Below, in pieces: positions 6,043 to 12,860 of a DNA stretch of 14,556 bases (its first letter is position 1; each line of letters starts with the position of its first letter). Source of the DNA: Bifidobacteriaceae bacterium (GTDB lineage: Bacteria; Actinomycetota; Actinomycetes; Actinomycetales; WQXJ01). The stretch spans positions 1 through 14,556 of the forward strand of contig JAITLE010000092.1 of NCBI GenBank assembly GCA_031278075.1. Direction: 5' to 3'. The position numbers and the translations under genes are program-made. The notes under the pieces were generated by a model. The model was given only the letters and a program-made list of their open reading frames with translations, was not told the DNA's origin and did no database searches.

Positions 6043-7161
6043 TCAGAGTAGCCGCCGCGCCGCTTGATCCGTTGTGAGCCGCGCCGCCAGAAGGCGGCCC
6101 TGGACGCGGTCGGGTTTGCCCGGGCCCAACTCGGCAAGCGCGGCGACCACCGCCCAGCGGCGCGGCGCATGGGCGGGCCCGAGCCGCGCTTTGACGTGTG
6201 CGCGGAGCTGGTCGATCGGTGGCGCGCCCGGCCCGGCGGGCGTTATCAGCGCCGTCACCGCCTCGCCCCACACCTCGTCCGGCAGCCCCACGACCAGCGC
6301 GTCGCCGACCCCGGGGAGTTCCCGCAGCACCGCTTCGACGGCCTCAGCGGCGATCGTTTGACCACCAGTGGTGATCGCGTTGTCCGCCCGCCCGAGGATC
6401 TCCAGCCGGCCATCTGCCGCCCAACGTCCCAGGTCCGAGCTGGTGAACCAGCGTCGCCCGCGTTCTTCGACGAACCGCTCAGGGGCGCCGGCCGCATAGC
6501 CCAGCGCCAGCGTGGGCCCACCTAGCAGCACCAGCCCGCCGTTTGACAGGCGCGCCGCGACGCCGGCAAGCGGCACGCCGTCGTAAACACAGCCGCCGCA
6601 GGTCTCCGCCATGCCGTACGTCTCCACCACGCGCGCTCCCGCCGCCTCGGCCCGCTGGCGCAGGTTCGCGTCGAGCCGCCCGCCTCCCACCAGCACCGCG
6701 TCGAAGCGACCAAGGCGCACGATGCCGACCGCTCCCGTCTCCAGCAGTCGCCCCAGTTGGGTGGGCACCAGCGACACAAAGGCCGGACCGGGCGGCAGCG
6801 CGGCAGCCGCCCGGGCGAATGCCTCCGGTGTGAACCGGCCAGGCGGCAGCGTCTCAAGCGCCGTGCCGGCGAGGAGCGCCCTGGCGACTACGTTGAGCCC
6901 AGCGATGCCGGTGGTGGGCAGGGCGAGCAGCCAGCTACCGGGGCCGCCGAGCCGTTCGGCGCTGATTCGCGCCGAGGCGGTGACCGCCGCGGCGCTGAGC
7001 GCCGCCCAGCGGGGCGGACCGGTCGAACCCGAGGTCGGCACGGCCAAGGCCGTGCCTTCCGGAAGCTCAGTGGGGGCGCCTAAGCGGTCGGCCGCGATCA
7101 CGACCGGTGGCCCCCCGCGCAGCGCTGCGCTGAGCCGGCCCACGAGTGTCGCCAGTTCCAC
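6043..7161 (-). CDS. menE: o-Succinylbenzoate--CoA ligase
   Basis: Adenylate-forming enzyme that activates o-succinylbenzoate with ATP and CoA in menaquinone synthesis. Motifs of the ANL superfamily appear in order in the 372-residue form: P-loop PTSGSTGPPRWA (42-53), YGMAETCGG (182-190), adenylate-binding SSDLGRW (241-247), hinge motif GRADNAITTGGQTI (257-270), and catalytic lysine K349 in GPGKPDR. It is short like other actinobacterial MenE proteins (about 360-370 residues). GTG at 7161 is proposed as the start because TACGCT (7168-7173) lies 6 nt upstream; an ATG at 7203 would add 14 residues but has no ribosome binding site. Neighbouring menA supports the assignment. The other menaquinone genes (menB, C, D, F) are not in the window. 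Confidence 0.93.
   Translation of the reverse strand: MELATLVGRLSAALRGGPPVVIAADRLGAPTELPEGTALAVPTSGSTGPPRWAALSAAAVTASARISAERLGGPGSWLLALPTTGIAGLNVVARALLAGTALETLPPGRFTPEAFARAAAALPPGPAFVSLVPTQLGRLLETGAVGIVRLGRFDAVLVGGGRLDANLRQRAEAAGARVVETYGMAETCGGCVYDGVPLAGVAARLSNGGLVLLGGPTLALGYAAGAPERFVEERGRRWFTSSDLGRWAADGRLEILGRADNAITTGGQTIAAEAVEAVLRELPGVGDALVVGLPDEVWGEAVTALITPAGPGAPPIDQLRAHVKARLGPAHAPRRWAVVAALAELGPGKPDRVQGRLLAARLTTDQAARRLL
6045..6050 (-). promoter_or_regulatory. Putative -10 element of leaderless menA
   Basis: TACTCT on the minus strand ends 6 nt before the GTG at 6038 and lies within the last codons of menE, whose TGA overlaps its last base. No clear -35 or ribosome binding site is seen. 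Confidence 0.4.
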
Positions 7162-7167
7162 CCGGTA

Positions 7168-7173
7168 AGCGTA
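7168..7173 (-). promoter_or_regulatory. Putative -10 element of leaderless menE
   Basis: TACGCT on the minus strand ends 6 nt before the GTG at 7161. If it is the promoter, the ATG at 7203 lies outside the mRNA and cannot be the start. Confidence 0.4.
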
Positions 7174-7289
7174 AGCCTGGCCGGAACCGTGTGCCGGGGT
7201 CATCCATGTCGCTGCCGGGGCCGGGCTTGGCCTGGGGCGTCAGCGACGGGCAAGTGTGTCGCCGCTGCTGGGTGGCTTCGGGCGGATCT

Positions 7290-7313
7290 GGGTGGGCGTC
7301 ACCATTCCCACCC
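7290..7313. repeat. 7-bp stem-loop in the menE upstream region
   Basis: GGGTGGG (7290-7296) and CCCACCC (7307-7313) are perfect arms around a 10-nt loop, followed on the plus strand by TTCTCTC. It could be a weak plus-strand terminator or a regulatory site. It lies upstream of the proposed menE promoter and so outside the menE mRNA. Confidence 0.4.
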
Positions 7314-7380
7314 TTCTCTCACCGGGAGCGAGAAGGACGATCCGCTGGCGCCGCGTCGGGGCATGAGCGGACCCGGAAGT

Positions 7381-7395
7381 GTCCACATAGTGGAC
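7381..7395. promoter_or_regulatory. Operator-like dyad GTCCAC-ATA-GTGGAC
   Basis: A perfect 6-bp inverted repeat with a 3-bp A/T spacer in otherwise GC-rich DNA, 126 bp before the secreted-protein start. Its size and symmetry fit a dimeric regulator's operator (IclR-, GntR- or TetR-like). No regulator gene is adjacent, so the binder is unknown. Confidence 0.4.
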
Positions 7396-7520
7396 GATTC
7401 TGTTCGCATGCTGAGAACGCGATGCGCGCCGCGGGGCCGCGCGACGGTGTGAAAGCGCTGGTCGGAGCGCCATTATTGGGCCGCTGGAACAATCCGCCGC
7501 CCGGCCGCGTTACCCGCCAC

Positions 7521-9509
7521 ATGAATGGAATGGTGGAGTTCTCACGGAAGCGCGCGGCCGGGATCATCGTAGCCGTGGCGATAGCTCTCGTCGCTTCGGT
7601 GGCGTTTGGAGTGGGCCCCCTCGCCCCAAAACGCGCCGATGCGGCCGACTCGGTCACCTTCGTCGTCAATTCGACCGAGTTGATAGTCGCTGGATCCTCG
7701 TGCGAAGCCGACGGGGTGTGCACCCTGCGCCAAGCGATCGAAGACGCCAACGAGGTGGCCCCAGAAAAGGAAGTGCGGATCGAAGTCGCAGACGGAGTCT
7801 TTGGCGACATCCCGTTCCCGACCGCTCTGAATCAACTGATGACCACGGACGACGCCTCCCCCGGCGACACGTCCGGCGCGGTGTTCTGGGTCAAGCGGTC
7901 CATGACAATCGACCTGGACGGACGCTTACACCTCCGCACCCCAAACGGCACGCTGACAGCCGCGTTGGCAGCCGGCCTGTGGGTGGACGCGCCAAACGTG
8001 TCGCTGTTGGACTTCGACGATTGGACGGCCAGCTATAGCGCCATCGTCTTCTCCGCGGCTTCCGACGGCTCGTCGCTGCGCGGCGGTCACAATATCCAAA
8101 GCCGCAACTACCACACCAACCGGTTCGTCGCCGTGTTGGGCGGCGCCGACAACATCACCATTGAGGATCTGGTGCTGGGGCACCAATACAGCGGGCAGTT
8201 AGATGGCGGCAGCATAGCGCTCACTCCGTCGACGACAGCCCTCGGCTCTTCCGCGGAGCCGATCACAAACCTCACCATCAAGGGAGTCACCTTTGACAAC
8301 ACGACCGTCGCCGGGAGCCACTGTTCGACAACCGACGGCATGGGGTGCCTCCCGACTGGTGTCAATGTGACCAACAACGTGAAAGTCGACGGCTTGATCA
8401 TCGAAGACTGCGTCTTCGTCAACTTCGGGGCCGACGCGTTGGCCACAGGCCAGCCGATCGACGCGTACTACGCGGGTGACGGATCCAATTGGGACATCAG
8501 GAACAACGTGTTCACCGACATCCAGGTGGACGGCTCCGAGCTGGCGGCCACGATCCTGCTGCCCTTCGACAACAGATTGAGCGGCGTCAACTACATCCGG
8601 AACAACATCTTCGACAACGCCGCGACGGCGTCCACTGGCAGCCAAAGCACGGCGATCAGCTGGAATTCGGCGAGCTACACAGAGAACGGCACGGCCACTA
8701 AACCCTCGAACTTGTTCATTCAAGACAACTATTTCAACGGCTACGGGAAGAGTTTGCCCACCATCCGGTTGACAGAGACCGGGACGACAACGGTGCGCCG
8801 GAACGTGTTCGGCACGGCCACCACCGCTGCGGCCGAAACCGAAAAAGAAGAGACCGCGTCCGACAAGGTGATGTTCGACAACTACAACGCCACCTCGAAC
8901 CGTGACATCCGCACCTGGCGTCCCGTGGCCTACAAGTTGGACCAGTGCGTCCCCACGGTGCAAGTGGCGGCGAACACCGCTGGCACGTCCCCGAACACTC
9001 CGGTGACGTTAGATTTCTATTGGACCAAGGCGACCACCGCGGAGGTTTACCTCGGTAGCGTCGAAGGCGTCACCGGCGGCGGTTGGGTGACCCTTGACCA
9101 GATTCCCGCCGAAGGCTACATCCGGGTCCAGACCCACGGAGCCGGGACCAGCCCCGACCAACCCGAGTCGTCACAATATTCGAAGACGCTTGCGGTGCCC
9201 GCGCCGCCGGACTGCTCGCCCAAGTTGGAGATCGACTTGCAGGTTTGGACCGACGTCCCGAGCGATGCGACCAGCTACGAGGCGATCATGGATTCGGGCG
9301 CCACCGAGTTGCCCGAAGCCGCGCGCATCCCGCCCGGCGCCGCCGTGTGGCTCACCTACACGGTCCGCAACACGGGGAACGTGAACTTGGAACGGGTGGC
9401 TGTCAAGGACCGAGGCCACGCGACCGTGTGCGTGATCGCCCTGATCGAGGCAGGCGACCAGGCGGGCTGCGCGAGGGCCACAGTCATCCCCGAGACGGCC
9501 GGGGAATAG
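7521..9509 (+). CDS. Secreted CSLREA-domain/right-handed beta-helix protein, apparently shortened at the C-terminus
   Basis: A 662-residue exported protein. Signal peptide: RKR at 9-11, a hydrophobic core at 12-33, and a likely signal peptidase site after ADA (41). A CSLREA-type motif follows at about 44-79 (VTFVVNSTEL..., then CTLRQAIEDAN). Residues of about 120-470 have right-handed beta-helix repeats, each with an N-N/D-x-F turn (NNVFTDI, NNIFDN, DNYFNGY, RRNVFGT). An Ig-like region starts near 475. The last stretch (VWLTYTVRNTGNVNLERVAVKD..., then AGDQAGCARATVIPETAGE) matches the start and middle of the DUF11/DUF7507 repeats of actinobacterial surface proteins but stops where the last strand should follow, and no LPXTG or membrane anchor is present. 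Probably a surface or secreted adhesin- or lyase-like protein of unknown ligand. ATG 7521 (or 7530) is chosen from the signal peptide; neither has a clear ribosome binding site. Confidence 0.85.
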   Translation: MNGMVEFSRKRAAGIIVAVAIALVASVAFGVGPLAPKRADAADSVTFVVNSTELIVAGSSCEADGVCTLRQAIEDANEVAPEKEVRIEVADGVFGDIPFPTALNQLMTTDDASPGDTSGAVFWVKRSMTIDLDGRLHLRTPNGTLTAALAAGLWVDAPNVSLLDFDDWTASYSAIVFSAASDGSSLRGGHNIQSRNYHTNRFVAVLGGADNITIEDLVLGHQYSGQLDGGSIALTPSTTALGSSAEPITNLTIKGVTFDNTTVAGSHCSTTDGMGCLPTGVNVTNNVKVDGLIIEDCVFVNFGADALATGQPIDAYYAGDGSNWDIRNNVFTDIQVDGSELAATILLPFDNRLSGVNYIRNNIFDNAATASTGSQSTAISWNSASYTENGTATKPSNLFIQDNYFNGYGKSLPTIRLTETGTTTVRRNVFGTATTAAAETEKEETASDKVMFDNYNATSNRDIRTWRPVAYKLDQCVPTVQVAANTAGTSPNTPVTLDFYWTKATTAEVYLGSVEGVTGGGWVTLDQIPAEGYIRVQTHGAGTSPDQPESSQYSKTLAVPAPPDCSPKLEIDLQVWTDVPSDATSYEAIMDSGATELPEAARIPPGAAVWLTYTVRNTGNVNLERVAVKDRGHATVCVIALIEAGDQAGCARATVIPETAGE

Positions 9510-9534
9510 CGGCCCCGCCACCTCAGGGGATTCC
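9503..9534. terminator. Imperfect hairpin between convergent genes
   Basis: GGAAT (9503-9507) pairs with ATTCC (9530-9534) and CCCC (9513-9516) with GGGG (9526-9529), with an asymmetric bulge. It overlaps the stop of the secreted-protein gene and lies in the 28-bp gap before the end of the opposing permease gene. No U-tract; a modest candidate for termination. Confidence 0.4.
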
Positions 9535-9537
9535 AGC

Positions 9538-11190
9538 TCACTTCGCTTCGGCGGCCGGCGCGAAATCCTCCCCGGCCTGGGCCTGGTCCAATTCCGCGTC
9601 GGTCAAAGCGTGGAAATGCGGGTCCAGGCCGTTGCCCGTGGCCACCCCAACCGGCACCGCTGTGGTGGCGGCGCGGAAGAACTCCGGGCGGCGAATGTTG
9701 TTGATCACCAGGAAGACGACCCCGACCAGAAGGATGACCACCGACAGGATGAAAACCAACCCCACCCCGAGGATGTTGGACTCAGAGCCGTACTCCGGGT
9801 CCAGCGAGGCGATCAACTCATGGACAAACATGAACGCCAGGAACAACCCGCCGACCAGCGGGAAGAACAATTGGAACCAGAAGTTCCGGAAAGAAGCGAA
9901 CCACTGGCGCCGGAAGTACCAGACCGCGGCGAACGAGGTCAGGCCGTAGTAGAAACAGATGAAGATCGCGGTGGTCAACATGGTGTCGCTGAGGACGTTG
10001 TCGCTGATCGGGCGCATGATCGCGTAATAGCCGGCGGCGACGGCGCCGGCGACGAGCGTGGCGGTGCCCGGTGTGGCGAACCGAGACGTCTTGGCGAACT
10101 TCGGGCTCAGGCCACCGTAGTGGCCCATCGCGAGCATCGTCCGGGCCGGTGAGACGAACGTGGACTCGAGCGACGCCAGCGAGGACGAGAGGATCGCCAA
10201 GAAGACCAGAATCGCCCAGCCTTGGCCCATGACCGGCGCCGCGAGCACCGCGAAGACGTTCTCGCCTTCGTGGATCTGGTCGCCTGTCAACCCCAACGGG
10301 CCGTCGCCGACGCCCGCGAAAATGATGGTCGCGGTGGAGACGAACAGGTAATAGATGGTGATCAAGACGATGGTCCACGCGGCGGCGCGGCCGGGTGTCT
10401 TCTGTGGGTTCTTCGTCTCCTCGGTCATCGTCAGGACCACATCCCAGCCCCAGTAGATGAACACCGCGACGGTCAACCCGGAGATCAGCGCGCTGGGACC
10501 AAAACTCTCATGTTGGAGCAGACTGATCGGGTTGAACCAGTCCCACGAGAAGTCGAGGCCGCCCTCATAGCCGGTCCCGTCGCGGTGCTTGGCGATGGCG
10601 ACCCAACCGAAAATGAACACCGCCAGAAGCTGGAACGCCACCATGATGTACTGGAAGCGCGCGGTGATTTGAATGTCGTGGTAGACGAACCACGTCGCGC
10701 CCGCGGTCAGCGCGACCACGGCCACCACGTTGAACAAGACATTCCCGGAGTTCAGATCCGCTAGCGCGGTCCAATCGGCTGGCCCGACCAACCGCACAAT
10801 CCAATCGATCGTCTGGAACAAGAACTCCGCGGCGATCTGCGCCAGCGAGGCGAGCACCACGATGGTCGAAGCGATCAGGCCCCAGCCCGTCAGCCAGCCA
10901 AAACGTGGGCCCAGCGCCCGGGCGCCCCACGTGAACGAAGTGCCGGAGTCCGGGATCGCCCGGTTCAGCTCCCTGTAGCCCAGGGCCACAAAAAGCATGG
11001 GGACAAGGCCCAGCCAGACGATCGACGGCGCCCACGGGCCGACCTCTTCCGCCGCGGTGCCGAGCGTCGCGGTGAGCGTGTAATCCGGCGCGATACATGA
11101 GATTCCGATCGCGACGGCGCCGATCAAGCCGATCGACCCCCTCGCCAAGCCCTTGTGGGACAGCTCTCGGCTCTTAGCTTCTTTGCTCAT
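9538..11190 (-). CDS. APC-family amino acid/polyamine permease
   Basis: A 550-residue integral membrane transporter of the APC superfamily with about twelve hydrophobic helices. The first helix carries the substrate/ion-binding glycine stretch (GSIGLIGAVAIGISCIAPDYTL, about residues 18-39). Further family marks are GLVPMLFVALGYRELNRAIPDSGTSFTWGARALGP near 60-95 and the conserved EETKNPQKTPGRAA loop near 275-290. The C-terminal tail (PHFHALTDAELDQAQAGEDF) is acidic and cytoplasmic. ATG at 11190 has a GAAGGA ribosome binding site about 10 nt upstream. The gene follows patD after 38 bp on the same strand, so it is probably cotranscribed with it. From this context the substrate is likely putrescine, GABA or a related amine; sequence alone cannot settle it. 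Confidence 0.92.
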   Translation of the reverse strand: MSKEAKSRELSHKGLARGSIGLIGAVAIGISCIAPDYTLTATLGTAAEEVGPWAPSIVWLGLVPMLFVALGYRELNRAIPDSGTSFTWGARALGPRFGWLTGWGLIASTIVVLASLAQIAAEFLFQTIDWIVRLVGPADWTALADLNSGNVLFNVVAVVALTAGATWFVYHDIQITARFQYIMVAFQLLAVFIFGWVAIAKHRDGTGYEGGLDFSWDWFNPISLLQHESFGPSALISGLTVAVFIYWGWDVVLTMTEETKNPQKTPGRAAAWTIVLITIYYLFVSTATIIFAGVGDGPLGLTGDQIHEGENVFAVLAAPVMGQGWAILVFLAILSSSLASLESTFVSPARTMLAMGHYGGLSPKFAKTSRFATPGTATLVAGAVAAGYYAIMRPISDNVLSDTMLTTAIFICFYYGLTSFAAVWYFRRQWFASFRNFWFQLFFPLVGGLFLAFMFVHELIASLDPEYGSESNILGVGLVFILSVVILLVGVVFLVINNIRRPEFFRAATTAVPVGVATGNGLDPHFHALTDAELDQAQAGEDFAPAAEAK

Positions 11191-11228
11191 GGGTTCTCGG
11201 TCCTTCGGATGGGAGACAGTTGAACTGA

Positions 11229-12656
11229 TCAGTGGGCTGACATGACGTGTTTGACGCGCGTGTACTCCTCAAGCGCGTAGTGGCTCAGGTCCTTGCCGTA
11301 GCCAGAAGACTTGAACCCACCATGCGGGAATTCGGCGACCAGCGGAATGTGGGTGTTGATCCAGACGGTTCCGAAGTCCAATTCGCGGGTGAACCGCAGC
11401 GCCAGCGCATGGGACGCGGTCCAAACACTGGAGGCGAGGCCGTACGCCACGTCGTTCGCGAGCGTGACGGCTTGGTCGGCATCGTCGAATGGCTGCACGG
11501 TGATCACCGGGCCGAACACCTCTTCTTGAACGATCGCGTCGTTCTGGCGCACTCCGAAGACCACCGTCGGAGCGACGAAATAGCCGCGGTCGCCGACGCG
11601 CTCGCCGCCGGCTTCAATCCGGGCGTGCGCCGGCAAATCGCGGAGGAACCCCAACACTTTGGCGAAATGGGCGGCGTTGTTGAGCGGGCCGTACAACACG
11701 TCCGGGTCGGAGGGCGGGCCGGTGCGCGTGGCGCGCGCTTGCGCCGCCAATTTCGCGACGAACTCATCGGCCACGGAGCGCTCGACCAGCACCCGGCAGG
11801 CCGCCGTGCAATCCTGGCCGGCGTTGAAAAAGCCCGCGCCCGCGATTCCCTCGGCTGCCGCGTCGAGGTCCGCGTCAGCGAACACTATGGCCGGCGCTTT
11901 ACCGCCAAGCTCCAAGTGGCAGCGTTTCAAGGTGTCCGATGCCGTCCGCGCGACCGCCCGCCCGGCCCGCGTCGAACCCGTCAGCGAGACAAGCGCCGGG
12001 ACCGGGTGGCCGGCTAAAGCCTCGCCGGTCTTGGCGCCGCCGAGCACCACGTTGAAAACGCCGGCCGGGAGGATCTCCGCGGCGATCTGGGCGAGCAAGA
12101 GGGTCGATTCGGGAGTGGATGGCGCCGGTTTGAGGACTATCGTGTCTCCGGCGGCCAGCGCTGGCGCGATCTTCCAGACCGCCATGAACAGGGGATAATT
12201 CCACGGTGTGATCTGGGCGACCACGCCTAACGGCTCCCGCCTGGTGTAGGAGGTCAGCCCCTCCGCGTATTCGCCGGCCCCGATCCCCTCGAGGACGCGT
12301 GCCGCGCCGGCGAAAAACCTGAGGTGGTCCACGGCGACAGCGATCTCGTCGTCCCGGATCGACGCCAGCGGTTGGCCCGTGTTGCGGGCTTGGGCCGCGA
12401 CCAGATCGTCGGCGTGAGCCTCGATCGCGTCCGCGAGGCCGTTCATCAACGTTTGGCGTTCGCTCGGGGTGGTCCTGCCCCAGCTCTTGAACGCGCGGGC
12501 GGCGGCCCGGACGGCGTCGTCGACGTCTTGTTCGGTGGAATCAGGCGCGACGGCCACCACTTCTTCGGTGGCCGGGTCGATCACGTCGTGGGTCGTCGAA
12601 CCCCGCGACAACCGAAGTTCGCCGTCGACAAAGTTGGAGAGCGGGGCGTTCGGCAT
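11229..12656 (-). CDS. patD: Aldehyde dehydrogenase, most likely gamma-aminobutyraldehyde dehydrogenase
   Basis: NAD(P)-dependent aldehyde dehydrogenase of 475 residues. All catalytic residues are present: N153 in TPWNYP, K176 in VLKPAPSTP, general base E249 in LELGGKAP, nucleophile C283 in NAGQDCTAACR. The assignment to 4-aminobutanal oxidation (to GABA) rests on resemblance to E. coli PatD (YdcW) as remembered: FFAGAAR, NAGQDCTAACR and the C-terminal HGG-K-SGYGKD-S-Y-LE-YT-V-HVM pattern. Succinate semialdehyde or betaine aldehyde are alternative substrates. ATG at 12656 is chosen: it has an AAAGGA ribosome binding site and starts the family's N-terminus. The frame stays open to 12776, but this extension only reads through the 10-bp repeat array and gives a low-complexity DPAGPSRTQQD peptide. 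The gene lies between gabT and the permease gene on one strand. Confidence 0.85.
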   Translation of the reverse strand: MPNAPLSNFVDGELRLSRGSTTHDVIDPATEEVVAVAPDSTEQDVDDAVRAAARAFKSWGRTTPSERQTLMNGLADAIEAHADDLVAAQARNTGQPLASIRDDEIAVAVDHLRFFAGAARVLEGIGAGEYAEGLTSYTRREPLGVVAQITPWNYPLFMAVWKIAPALAAGDTIVLKPAPSTPESTLLLAQIAAEILPAGVFNVVLGGAKTGEALAGHPVPALVSLTGSTRAGRAVARTASDTLKRCHLELGGKAPAIVFADADLDAAAEGIAGAGFFNAGQDCTAACRVLVERSVADEFVAKLAAQARATRTGPPSDPDVLYGPLNNAAHFAKVLGFLRDLPAHARIEAGGERVGDRGYFVAPTVVFGVRQNDAIVQEEVFGPVITVQPFDDADQAVTLANDVAYGLASSVWTASHALALRFTRELDFGTVWINTHIPLVAEFPHGGFKSSGYGKDLSHYALEEYTRVKHVMSAH

Positions 12657-12677
12657 GGGTCGATCCTTTCGGGCTGG

Positions 12678-12727
12678 TCCTGCTGAGTCCTGCTGAGTCC
12701 TGCTGGGTCCTGCTGGGTCCTGCTTGA
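12678..12727. repeat. Five 10-bp tandem repeats in the patD leader
   Basis: Five consecutive 10-mers: TCCTGCTGAG twice, TCCTGCTGGG twice, then TCCTGCTTGA. On the coding strand each full copy reads CYCAGCAGGA, so AGGA, a ribosome-binding-site-like core, recurs every 10 nt just upstream of the true site (AAAGGA) of patD. The near-identity of adjacent copies implies recent slippage duplication. Confidence 0.85.
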
Positions 12728-12751
12728 TAGCGTCACTGCGCGGGCGTGCCG

Positions 12752-12757
12752 ACAGTA
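12752..12757 (-). promoter_or_regulatory. Possible -10 element of patD
   Basis: TACTGT on the minus strand fits the TANNNT pattern and lies 13 bp downstream (in the direction of transcription) of the 11-bp repeat block at 12767-12799. The usual -35 position falls inside the block, as expected for a promoter driven or blocked by a protein bound there. Confidence 0.4.
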
Positions 12758-12766
12758 AAACAACCC

Positions 12767-12799
12767 CATGTGACAATCATGTGACGAGCGTGTGACAAA
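12767..12799. promoter_or_regulatory. Three 11-bp direct repeats upstream of patD: candidate regulator binding array
   Basis: CATGTGACAAT, CATGTGACGAG and CGTGTGACAAA follow each other without a gap, so the core TGTGAC recurs exactly every 11 bp (12769, 12780, 12791), close to one helical turn. All copies face the same side of the DNA and lie just upstream of a possible patD -10. This is the layout of a cooperatively bound regulator site. TGTGA resembles a CRP/GlxR half-site, but those sites are inverted pairs, so a different regulator is likely. Confidence 0.6.
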
Positions 12800-12860
12800 G
12801 GCGCCGCAGCGGACGTCGCCGGTCGGCATCGGCCACCGCGTGGGCGCTCGCGCGGCGGAT

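Larger units (their letters stand above)
7174..7520. other. Divergent intergenic region between menE and the secreted-protein gene
   Basis: About 350 bp without a convincing gene; the open frames here lack ribosome binding sites and recognisable protein features. It holds two inverted repeats, listed separately (7290-7313 and 7381-7395). No clear -35/-10 pair was found for the downstream plus-strand gene. Confidence 0.6.

Noticed and set aside
7162..7203. ATG at 7203 as the menE start
   Set aside because: It has no ribosome binding site and adds 14 residues absent from the usual N-terminus; the GTG at 7161 has a correctly spaced -10. Still possible.
12657..12776. Upstream extension of patD, giving a DPAGPSRTQQD-rich N-terminus
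   Set aside because: It is only the translation of the 10-bp tandem array; the family N-terminus and the ribosome binding site both point to the ATG at 12656.
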